Under the pieces are notes generated by a model. It made no database searches. It saw nothing but the letters and a program-made list of their open reading frames with translations, and had not been told where the DNA came from. Position numbers and translations under genes: made by a program. Below, in pieces: positions 1 through 7,371 of a DNA stretch of 10,497 bases. This stretch comes from Rhodospirillales bacterium (GTDB lineage Bacteria > Pseudomonadota > Alphaproteobacteria > ATCC43930 > CGMCC-115725). Location of the stretch: assembly GCA_015654725.1 (NCBI GenBank), contig JAATGI010000296.1:1-10497 (forward strand), given 5' to 3'. The first letter of the stretch is position 1. The number at the start of each line of letters is the position of its first letter.

Positions 1-1481
1 AGTCCTTCACGATCAATGCCGGCGCCAACAACGTGACCAGCACCGCCGCCGGGGTTATCGGCGGCGGCACGCCACTCGGCGCGGTGAGTATTGCCGGTGG
101 CACTATCTCGCTGGGCGCCAACATCACCACGAATAACGGGGCCATCACCGTCGGTTCCCTCACCGGCGGCTCGGCCAACGACAGCATCACGCTCACCGCC
201 GGCATCACCATCGACAGCACCGCGTCAGGGGCCGGCACCGGCGCGCCGGTCACGTTGATCGGCGAAATCAACAGCGATGCCACCGCGACGCCCCGCGCGC
301 TCACCGTCAATGCCGGCAATAGCACCCTCGAAGTGCATGACGATCTCGGCGACACCAACGCGCTCGGCGCGATCGCGCTGACCGGCACCGGCGGCATCAG
401 TACCTATGGCGTGATGCACACGGCCGGCGACGCGGTCGATATCACCGGCCCGATCGTCATTTCCGGCGAAGCCGCCGAGTTGAAGATCGATACCACGGCG
501 CAAAACGCCGACCCGCTCGGCGCCGACATCACCTTGAACGGCACGGTCGATGCGCTGGGCGGACAAAATCTGATCCTCAACGGCGGCACCGGCGGGACCG
601 TGACGCTGAATGGCGCGGTCGGCGGCAATTCGCCCCCCAACGGGTTCGGTTCCGTCACCATTGCCGCCGCGACCATCGATTTCGGCACCGGCGCGAACGT
701 CACGACCGGCGGGCAACCGGTGACCCTGGACGGCGCGCTGGTGTTCGCGACCGACATCGCCGTCGACACCACTGACGGCGGCAAGGATCCGGACGGCGCC
801 ACCATCACGCTCGCCTCGATTAATACCGGCGACCCCAGCCTCGATCCGATGCTGACGCTGAACGCCGGAACGTCAGGCACGGTCGATGGCAGCGTCGGTC
901 TCGGCACTGGAGACTTCCTCGATATCAATGCCGGGAGCTCCGACCTGACCGGCACCGTCAACGGCGCCGGCGGCAGCGGCGCGGCTCCCTTTGTCACGCC
1001 GAACCAGGGCTGCAGCCCCTGCACCATCAACGGCTTTGCCGACGGCTCGTCGGGTTCGAATTCCGGCGGCGGGACCAACAGCGGGGTGGCGGGAACGCAG
1101 CCGGACAACAACACCAACAATAATCCGGAGACGCCACCGACCGGCACTTACCAGGGGTCCGGCACCACCGGCTCGTCCGATACCGGCACCACCGGTTCGT
1201 CCAGCACCGGCACGACGTCGGGCACCGATACCGGCTCGACGATCTTCTCCGACATCAGCCCCTCGGCGTCGGGCGACGTGTCTAACTCGGATCCGGACAT
1301 TTCCGCCTACGCCAACCCGCCGCCGGTCCAGTCGGCCCAGAACGCGACCGCGCAGCCGCCGCGGGTGACGCGCGTGGTCGCGGCGTATCTCGATCAAATG
1401 CTGATTCCGACCCTGCCCCGCCTGGGCGTGCCGGGCATCAGCTTCAACTACTCGGCCTCGGGGAACAACGCGCTATGGTAA
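1..1481 (+). CDS. Filamentous-haemagglutinin-type beta-helix exoprotein, C-terminal part (5' end outside window)
   Basis: The frame is open from the first complete codon at position 3 to the TAA at 1479-1481, giving 492 visible residues. The GTG at 33 is in the same frame and is not the true start. Up to about nt 1000 the protein is made of short Gly/Thr/Asn/Val-rich strands with recurring phrases such as 'LTLNAGT', 'LGAVSI' and 'DTT..', the pattern of a right-handed beta-helix in TpsA/FhaB-like secreted proteins. A CSPC motif is encoded at 1011-1022, followed by a low-complexity Gly/Ser/Thr/Asn linker (about 1023-1250). A short predicted helix (about 1360-1420) and an aromatic end, FNYSASGNNALW, close the protein. 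No autotransporter beta-barrel is visible, so export by a separate TpsB/FhaC-type pore encoded outside the window is the best guess. The last 7 bases overlap the CHAT gene. Family assignment is from composition and repeat pattern; adhesion or surface function is inferred. Confidence 0.8.
   Translation, partial: SFTINAGANNVTSTAAGVIGGGTPLGAVSIAGGTISLGANITTNNGAITVGSLTGGSANDSITLTAGITIDSTASGAGTGAPVTLIGEINSDATATPRALTVNAGNSTLEVHDDLGDTNALGAIALTGTGGISTYGVMHTAGDAVDITGPIVISGEAAELKIDTTAQNADPLGADITLNGTVDALGGQNLILNGGTGGTVTLNGAVGGNSPPNGFGSVTIAAATIDFGTGANVTTGGQPVTLDGALVFATDIAVDTTDGGKDPDGATITLASINTGDPSLDPMLTLNAGTSGTVDGSVGLGTGDFLDINAGSSDLTGTVNGAGGSGAAPFVTPNQGCSPCTINGFADGSSGSNSGGGTNSGVAGTQPDNNTNNNPETPPTGTYQGSGTTGSSDTGTTGSSSTGTTSGTDTGSTIFSDISPSASGDVSNSDPDISAYANPPPVQSAQNATAQPPRVTRVVAAYLDQMLIPTLPRLGVPGISFNYSASGNNALW
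15..950 (+). repeat. Tandem ~92-residue (276-bp) protein repeats in the beta-helix
   Basis: The Asp codon of the 'xIDTT/xVDTT' phrase falls at 213, 489 and 765, exactly 276 bp (92 residues) apart each time. The Asn codon of the 'LTLNAG'-like phrase falls at 15, 309, 579 and 861. Two full units (about 204-479 and 480-755) are flanked by a partial unit on each side. The units are well diverged at DNA level, so this is an old protein repeat, not a recent DNA duplication. More copies probably lie upstream of the window. Confidence 0.75.
1161..1232 (+). repeat. 24-bp imperfect tandem repeat, three copies, in the exoprotein linker
   Basis: Three in-frame 24-bp units at 1161-1184, 1185-1208 and 1209-1232 begin GGCACC/GGCACG and end GATACC/AGCACC. 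They encode GTTGSSDT, GTTGSSST and GTTSGTDT, and a fourth unit starts and stops at GST. The unit length is a multiple of three, so changes in copy number would lengthen or shorten the flexible stalk between beta-helix and C-terminus without breaking the frame. Confidence 0.8.
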
Positions 1482-4400
1482 TAACCGAACGGTTGCCGGC
1501 CGTCTTGATCGCCCTTGCCGTGCTGGTCGCGGGCGGCATGGACGCGCGCGCCGACGCCCCGGCCCCCGGCATGAGCGACGGCGCCGGCGGATCGTGCCAC
1601 GCGGTCGCGCGCGACGACATCGCGCCCGATCCCAACGCGCCCAAGCCCGTCTATATCGTGTGCGGCACCACCGCGCGGCCGGTCGGCGCGGTGGCGGCGG
1701 TTCTCAAGCCGCTCAACCTCCCCGACGCCCCAGAGGCGCGGCATGCCGCCTTGGAAAAGGCGGCGGCGCTGGCGCCCGCCGGCCGCGATGCCTCGGCCCG
1801 GATGGTGTGCAAGCCGGGGAGCTGGACCAAGACCGCCGACGGCATCGAATTGCAGATTCGCTCTTGCGCGCTGCTGGACGGGGAATGGCCGCAACTCCTG
1901 GTGATCGCGGGCATCGGCCAGTATCTGGTGCAGGCCGAGGGATTGCCGTCGCTATTTCCGGTCCTGGAAACCACCATGGCGGAGATGGCCGGCTATTCGG
2001 GCACCGGCGGCGCGGCCGCGTTCGGCGGCCCCGAAGCGGGACGGAAGCTGGTCGAAGCCGCGCTCGGCGGCAAGATTCAGGCGGTCGGCAGCGCCGATTT
2101 CGACCGCTATGGCGATCTCGTCGAAACCGCGCGCCTCTATAACAGCCGCAAGAATTTCCGCGCCGCCGAGGATTCCTATCGCCAGGCGCTCGACATCCAG
2201 GAACGAGCCTTCGGCCCAAACACCATCGGCGTCGGCACCTCGCTGCTCAATCTGGCGCTCGAAGTCAGCAATCAGGGCCGGACCGATGAGGCCGCCGCCT
2301 TGTTCCGCCGCGCCGATCCGATCATCGAGGCCGCGGACAATCCGGTCTATCGCGCGCGGCAGCTCGAATATCAAGGCTTCGACGCCGCCAACGCCGGCAA
2401 ATTCCAGGACGCCGCGCGTTATGCCCGCGCCGCCACCGTCATGTGGCGCGACATGCTCGCCTCCAACACGCCCGATGTCGAGCAATTGAGCAGCGGCAGC
2501 TACGACGAAGGCGCCCGCTCGGCGCTGCGCGGCGAGTTGGCGCATACGCTCAATCTCGACGCCGCGATGGCGCTCCGCACCGGCGAGTTCGCCTATGCCG
2601 AAGCCGCGGCGCGGGAGGCGCTCGGCATCGTCGGCGATCAGCAAGGGCTGCCGCCCTGGTGGGGTCCGGAAATCCTGACCACGCTGGGCGAAATCTTCGC
2701 CGCCCAGGGGCGCTTGCGCGAGGCCGAGGAAAGCCTTCGCGGCGCGCTGATTTTCCAGGAACGATTGTTCGGCAGCTCGGCGCCGACGGCGCTGACGCTG
2801 CTCGCCGTCGGCAAGGTCTATACCGCCGACAAGCTTTATGACGAGGCGCTTCGCGCTTACGATTTCGGGCTCAAGATCCTGGAGCAGGACGAGGTCGCGC
2901 GCTCGCTCGTGGTGTTCGATCAATTGGCGCCGCTGATCGTGGCGGCGAACGCGCTCATGGAACAGCAGCCGGCCCGGCGCGCCGCGTTGCAGGCCACCGT
3001 GTTCCGCGCGGTGCAACTGATGTCGGTCGGCGTCACCGATCAAACCATCGAACGCGCCTCGGCGCGGCTCGCCGCCGGCGACCCCGCCATCGCCAAGCTG
3101 GTGGGCAATCTGCAACTGGCGGAACGCAAACGCGATTTGGCGCGGCTTCAGCTCGCCTACGAATCCTCGCTGTCGCAGGACCAGCGCAGCGGCGAAAAGG
3201 AGGCGGCGCTGCTGCAAGAGGTGAACGCCGAAGGCGCCACCCGCGACGCGCTGTCCCAGCAAATCCAGAAGGAATTCCCCGCCTATTACGGGCTTGCGAG
3301 CCCGAGCGCGGTCGAGCTTCCCGATCTGCAAAAGCGGCTCCGCCCCGGCGAGGCGGTGGTGCTGTTCGAATTCGGGCGCGACAGCGCCGCGGCGGTGCTG
3401 GTCACGCCGGATAATTTCATCGCCCGCCCCCTCGCCGTCAACGACGGCACGCTCGCCGCCGAGGTCCGCGAGCTGCGCCGGGCGCTCGACGCGCGCGGCG
3501 GCCGGGTCGAGGATTTCGACATGACCGACGCCTACCAGCTCTACCGGACCCTGTTCGGGCCGGTCGAGAGCGGGCTCGCGGGCGTCAGGGACTTGATCGT
3601 GGTACCGAGCAGCGCGCTGGCGAGCTTGCCGGTGGCACTGCTCGTTACCGAGCGGCCCGCGGCCGGCGCCCGCGATTACGGCCATGGCGCCTGGCTGGTG
3701 CGGCGCTACGCCACGAGCGAGGCGCCGTCGGTTCGCGCCTTCGTCACCTTGCGCGACCGCCAGGCCGGCGATCGAGCGAACCGGCCGTTTCTCGGCATCG
3801 GCAATCCCGATTTCCAGGGTGCCGCCGCCGGGTCGCCAGCGGGCAGCGGCATGAACGTGCTGTCGCATACCTGCCGCGGCGACGGGCCGATCCCACCCGA
3901 ACTGCTGCGCGCGTTGGCGCCGCTGCCCGAGACCGCGGGCGAGGTTCGCGCGGTGGCGCAATCGCTCGGCGGCACGGGCGACGCCATTCTGCTCGGCGCC
4001 GGTGCCACCGAGGCCGCGTTCCGCGGCGAGCCGCTCGACCAATTCCGAGTGATCTATTTCGCCACCCACGGCCTGTTGCCGGGCGAACTGTCGTGCCAGA
4101 CCCAGCCGGCGTTGGCGCTGTCGCCGCCGACGACGCCCGCGACGTCCAAGGCCGATGACGGCTCGCTCGAGGCCAGCGAAATCGCCGGTTTGCAGCTCAA
4201 CGCCGATCTCGTGGTATTGTCGGCCTGCAACACGGCGGCGACCGGAACCCAGTTCGGCGGCGAGGCCCTATCAGGCGTGGCCCAGGCCTTTTTCTACGCC
4301 GGCGCGCGCACCCTGGTCGCGACCCATTGGCAAGTGCCGTCGACCGCGACCGTGGCGCTCATGACCGGCATGTTCCAGCGGCTCGGCGACGGCGGCACCG

Positions 4401-4561
4401 CCGAGGCGCTGCGCGGCGCGCAGCTCGCGCTGATCGATCAGCCCGCGACCGCCAATCCATTCTTCTGGGCGGCCTTCACAGTGATCGGGGACGGCGATCG
4501 CGCGGCAGCGGCGATAAAATCGCATCAGACCTCGCTCTCAACCCATGAGGCGCAGCAATGA
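1475..4561 (+). CDS. Exported TPR-CHAT domain protein (caspase-like peptidase)
   Basis: The 1028-residue protein begins with a signal peptide (hydrophobic stretch about residues 7-20, likely cleavage after ARADA at 28), so the mature protein should be periplasmic or secreted. Residues about 36-140 hold four cysteines (C41, C63, C112, C131) in an unrecognised region. Tetratricopeptide-like repeats of kinesin-light-chain type span about 208-470, including 'SYRQALDIQERAFG' and 'LRGALIFQERLFG'. A helical, possibly coiled-coil segment follows (about 540-600). The CHAT domain fills about 615-1007. Its catalytic pair is visible as H865 in YFATHG and C918 in VLSACNTA, followed by conserved GGEALSGVAQAFFYAGAR, THWQVP and a closing NPFFWAAFTVIGDG. 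The family is a caspase-like cysteine peptidase clan named for its link with TPRs. The ATG overlaps the exoprotein stop by 7 bases, with a GGGG about 11 bases upstream. The signal peptide supports this start. The substrate is unknown; the neighbouring exoprotein is an inferred candidate. Confidence 0.9.
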   Translation: MVITERLPAVLIALAVLVAGGMDARADAPAPGMSDGAGGSCHAVARDDIAPDPNAPKPVYIVCGTTARPVGAVAAVLKPLNLPDAPEARHAALEKAAALAPAGRDASARMVCKPGSWTKTADGIELQIRSCALLDGEWPQLLVIAGIGQYLVQAEGLPSLFPVLETTMAEMAGYSGTGGAAAFGGPEAGRKLVEAALGGKIQAVGSADFDRYGDLVETARLYNSRKNFRAAEDSYRQALDIQERAFGPNTIGVGTSLLNLALEVSNQGRTDEAAALFRRADPIIEAADNPVYRARQLEYQGFDAANAGKFQDAARYARAATVMWRDMLASNTPDVEQLSSGSYDEGARSALRGELAHTLNLDAAMALRTGEFAYAEAAAREALGIVGDQQGLPPWWGPEILTTLGEIFAAQGRLREAEESLRGALIFQERLFGSSAPTALTLLAVGKVYTADKLYDEALRAYDFGLKILEQDEVARSLVVFDQLAPLIVAANALMEQQPARRAALQATVFRAVQLMSVGVTDQTIERASARLAAGDPAIAKLVGNLQLAERKRDLARLQLAYESSLSQDQRSGEKEAALLQEVNAEGATRDALSQQIQKEFPAYYGLASPSAVELPDLQKRLRPGEAVVLFEFGRDSAAAVLVTPDNFIARPLAVNDGTLAAEVRELRRALDARGGRVEDFDMTDAYQLYRTLFGPVESGLAGVRDLIVVPSSALASLPVALLVTERPAAGARDYGHGAWLVRRYATSEAPSVRAFVTLRDRQAGDRANRPFLGIGNPDFQGAAAGSPAGSGMNVLSHTCRGDGPIPPELLRALAPLPETAGEVRAVAQSLGGTGDAILLGAGATEAAFRGEPLDQFRVIYFATHGLLPGELSCQTQPALALSPPTTPATSKADDGSLEASEIAGLQLNADLVVLSACNTAATGTQFGGEALSGVAQAFFYAGARTLVATHWQVPSTATVALMTGMFQRLGDGGTAEALRGAQLALIDQPATANPFFWAAFTVIGDGDRAAAAIKSHQTSLSTHEAQQ

Positions 4562-5274
4562 CATCGAGAATTTCTCTCGCGGCGGCCGCCTTGGCCTTGA
4601 CCGCGCTCATCGGCGGCGGCGCCCATGCCGTGGCCGCCGATCTCGTCGTGGTCGAGGCCAGAGGCATCGACCTGAAGCCCGGCGCCATCGTCGATGGCTT
4701 GAAGCCGCTGGCGCTTCGGGACGATCAAGTCGTCACCCTGATCGGCCCCGACGGCAAGATCATCAAATTGCGCGGACCCAGCGACGCTGCGCCGGCGCCC
4801 GACACGAGCAGCTCGACCGTCGACGTCAAAGCGGCGCTGAATACCTTGGTGACGCAGGAACTCGAGGGCAGCACGGAGCTCGGCGTGGTGCGCGGCGCGC
4901 AAGAAGACGTGGTGCCGCCCGAGCCGTGGCTGATCGACGTCACCCATGACGGCAACCGCTGCTTGCCCGAAAACTCGCCCATCACGTTCTGGCGGCAGGG
5001 CGGCGGAGGCGCGGTTTCCGTCACCATCGCGCCTTACGACCGCAGTTGGCTGGCCCGCGCGGAATGGACGCAAAATGACGACCGGCTCGTGATCCCGAGC
5101 GCGGTGCCGCTGCGCTCGCGCGCGACCTATATCGTCCGCGTCGGCGACAAGGAAACCGCGATCACGCTGATCATGATCCCGGCGGCGCTGAAGAACGACG
5201 CCATGCGCGGCGCCTGGATGATCGAGGCGGGTTGCGAGCCCCAGGTGAAGGCGCTGGTGCAAGCCGCCCGCTGA
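4558..5274 (+). CDS. Exported protein of unknown function, FecR-like N-terminal segment
   Basis: The 238-residue protein starts with a clear signal peptide (hydrophobic residues 7-20, cleavage probably after AHA or AVAA near 24-27). The start is fixed by an ATGA overlap with the CHAT stop and by GAGG at 4547-4550, seven bases upstream. Residues 28-73 (VVVEARGIDLKPGAIVDGL through LIGPDGKIIKLRGP) resemble the short beta-rich segments of FecR-like periplasmic domains. A variable linker (74-115) leads to a second beta-rich part, 120-227, with W124, FW at 144-145, W164 and W170, and 'RATYIVRVGD'. C135 and C226 bracket this part and could form a disulfide. No enzyme motif is visible. Position and overlap suggest it works with the CHAT protein, perhaps as a partner or regulator in the periplasm. 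DUF928-like proteins found near CHAT and haemagglutinin genes in cyanobacteria are a possible analogue, but this is a resemblance in layout only. Confidence 0.7.
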   Translation: MTSRISLAAAALALTALIGGGAHAVAADLVVVEARGIDLKPGAIVDGLKPLALRDDQVVTLIGPDGKIIKLRGPSDAAPAPDTSSSTVDVKAALNTLVTQELEGSTELGVVRGAQEDVVPPEPWLIDVTHDGNRCLPENSPITFWRQGGGGAVSVTIAPYDRSWLARAEWTQNDDRLVIPSAVPLRSRATYIVRVGDKETAITLIMIPAALKNDAMRGAWMIEAGCEPQVKALVQAAR

Positions 5275-5310
5275 CGGCGCGGCGCCGGGGCCGCCCGGAC
5301 GAAACCACTC

Positions 5311-7323
5311 ATGACGCCGAATAAGCGCGCCCTGTTGATTTTCGCCGCGGTGACGGTCGTGTCTGCGGCCTTCGCCATCCTCGCCTCCCGCAATATCGCG
5401 GTCCTGTCGCAGGTCGAGCGCATCGTTCAGGACATCCGCGTCGCCACCTTCCTGCCGCCCGAGCCGCAGGACCCCAACGTCGTCATCATCGAGGTGACGG
5501 AAGACACGCTCGCGCAGTTCCCATATCGCTCGCCCGTCGATCGCGAATTCCTGGCCAAGCTTCTGCTGACGCTCGAGCAGCGCCATCCGCGCGTCATCGG
5601 CCTCGACGTCCTGTTCGACCAGCCGACAGAGCCGGCGAAGGACGCGCTCTTGAAGGACACCATGGCGGCGCTGAAGACGCCGCTATTCGTGTCGTATACC
5701 GACAACCCTCAGATCGTGGATGCGGATCAGCAGAAATACCTGGACGCGTTCGTGCCGCCGCAGCTCCGGGCGCGCGCGGAATTCACCGTCGATCCGGTGG
5801 ACGGAACGGTGCGTTGGATCTATCCCGGCAGCGTCAATCCCGACGGCAGCTACACGACCGGACTGGCCCGCGCGCTGGCGCAGGCCGCCGGCACCGCCAC
5901 CGAGCCGGTGCGGCGCGAGATCGTCTGGCACGGCCGGCCCGACCTCGACACGACGCCGTTCCGGATGTTTCCCGCCCAAGCGGCGGCGCTGCTGCCCGCG
6001 GCATGGCTGCGGGACAAAATCGTGCTGATCGGCGAGGTGGTGACGCTCACCGACCGCCACCGCACGCCGTTTTCCGTGGTCTATCGCGGCCTGAAGGGGA
6101 ATTTGCCCGGCGTCGAGATTCACGCCAACGAGGTGGCGCAGCTCCTGTCCGGCAAACGCGCGCACGAGCTGGGATTCTGGGGCGACGCGGCGCTGGTGCT
6201 GCTGATGGCGGCGATCGGCGCCGGCTTCGGGCTCCTGCATCGCGGCTTGGTCTTCTATCTGGCGCTCGGCGCCGCCGTGCTGCTGGTATTGTGGACCGCC
6301 GGCTTCGCCGCGACCTATTACACCGGGATCATGGTGCCGCTGTTGGAGCCGAGCATCGGCTTCCTCCTGGCGCTGTGGGGCACCGACGCCATCACCGGCC
6401 GCCAAGCGCGGCGCCAGCGCGAATTCATCCAATTGGCCTTCGCGCGCTATCTCAATCCGCAATTGGTGAAACGGCTCGCCAACGACCCAAGTCAGCTCAA
6501 GCTCGGCGGCGAGATGCGGGTGCTGACGCTGATGTTTTGCGACATCCGCAATTTCACCGCGCTGTCGGAGCGGTTCGACGCCCACGGCCTGACGCAATTC
6601 GTCAATCGCTTCATGACGCCGATGAGCGACGCCATCCTCGCCGCCGGCGGCACCATCGACAAATACATGGGCGATGCGATCATGGCGTTCTGGAACGCGC
6701 CGATGGACGATCCGGCGCATTCCGAACATGGCTGCCGCGCCGCCTTGGCGATGCGCGCCGAACTGGTGAAGCTCAACGAGGGCTTGCGCGCGGAGGCCGA
6801 GGCGGAAAAGAAAACCTTCCATCCGGTCCGCGTCGGCATCGGCGTCAATACCGGCGAGGCCTGTGTCGGCAACATGGGCACGACCCAGCGCTTCAATTAT
6901 TCGGTGTTGGGCGACGAAGTGAATCTTTGCTCGCGCATCGAAGGCCAAAGCAAAACCTATGGCGTCGATGTCGTGGTCGGCGAAAACGCGGCGGCCGAAG
7001 TGCCGCAACTGGCGCTGCTCGAGCTCGACTTCATCCTGGTCAAGGGCAAGACCCGGCCGGTGCGGATTTACGCGCTGGTGGGCGACGAGACGGTGGGCGC
7101 CAATCCCGCCTTCGTCACGCTCAAGGCCAATCACGACGCCATGATCGCGGCCTATCGCGCGCGCGGCTGGCGCCGGGCCCACGAGCTGCTGACGGCTTGC
7201 CGCGGCGAGGCGCCGGAATTGATGCTGCCCTTCTATGCGTTGTACGAACACCGGATCCGCGAATTCGAGGCCGATCCGCCGCCGCCCGACTGGGACGGCG
7301 TCTATTCGGCGACCGCGAAATAA
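5311..7323 (+). CDS. Membrane adenylate cyclase with CHASE2 sensor domain (class III)
   Basis: The 670-residue protein has an N-terminal membrane segment (about residues 7-25), an extracytoplasmic CHASE2 domain (about 35-285, with 'VIIEVTEDTLAQFPYRSPVDR', 'RVIGLDVLFD' and 'KIVLIGEV'), and three further membrane segments (about 293-310, 312-334, 340-357). The class III nucleotide cyclase domain spans about 402-590. Metal-binding Asp residues are D411 (FCDIRNFT) and D455 (DKYMGDAIMAFW). K451 is at the adenine-selecting position, and S531 stands where Thr or Asp is usual. N538 and R542 (GDEVNLCSRIEG) are the transition-state residues. All are present, so it should be active and make cAMP from ATP. 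A C-terminal tail (600-670) with 'YRARGW' and 'PPPPDWDGV' follows. It lies 36 bases after the exported protein and is probably in the same operon. Only a weak GGAC precedes the ATG, but the membrane segment directly after it supports this start. CHASE2 ligands are unknown. Confidence 0.92.
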   Translation: MTPNKRALLIFAAVTVVSAAFAILASRNIAVLSQVERIVQDIRVATFLPPEPQDPNVVIIEVTEDTLAQFPYRSPVDREFLAKLLLTLEQRHPRVIGLDVLFDQPTEPAKDALLKDTMAALKTPLFVSYTDNPQIVDADQQKYLDAFVPPQLRARAEFTVDPVDGTVRWIYPGSVNPDGSYTTGLARALAQAAGTATEPVRREIVWHGRPDLDTTPFRMFPAQAAALLPAAWLRDKIVLIGEVVTLTDRHRTPFSVVYRGLKGNLPGVEIHANEVAQLLSGKRAHELGFWGDAALVLLMAAIGAGFGLLHRGLVFYLALGAAVLLVLWTAGFAATYYTGIMVPLLEPSIGFLLALWGTDAITGRQARRQREFIQLAFARYLNPQLVKRLANDPSQLKLGGEMRVLTLMFCDIRNFTALSERFDAHGLTQFVNRFMTPMSDAILAAGGTIDKYMGDAIMAFWNAPMDDPAHSEHGCRAALAMRAELVKLNEGLRAEAEAEKKTFHPVRVGIGVNTGEACVGNMGTTQRFNYSVLGDEVNLCSRIEGQSKTYGVDVVVGENAAAEVPQLALLELDFILVKGKTRPVRIYALVGDETVGANPAFVTLKANHDAMIAAYRARGWRRAHELLTACRGEAPELMLPFYALYEHRIREFEADPPPPDWDGVYSATAK

Positions 7324-7371
7324 GACAAAATCGGCAACGACAAACATGGATCGAAAAACAGGGACGCCCGC

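Noticed and set aside
404..1147. A minus-strand frame of 247 codons opposite the exoprotein, with many Pro and Val residues.
   Set aside because: Its composition mirrors the Gly/Thr/Asn-rich repeats on the plus strand, and it has no recognisable motif or convincing start.
1952..4069. A 705-codon open frame on the minus strand opposite the CHAT gene.
   Set aside because: Its translation is rich in Arg, Gly, His and Ala without any domain pattern, whereas the plus strand carries clear TPR and CHAT motifs. Long antisense frames are expected where third positions are mostly G or C.
5279..5294. Short GC hairpin (GCGGC/GCCGC) between the exported-protein gene and the cyclase gene, considered as a terminator.
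   Set aside because: The stem is only five pairs and no T-run follows, and such stems arise often by chance at this GC content.
7324..7371. Possible promoter in the AT-richer 48-base gap before the Rieske gene.
   Set aside because: No convincing -35/-10 pair could be identified in so short a gap; a promoter could also lie inside the cyclase gene.
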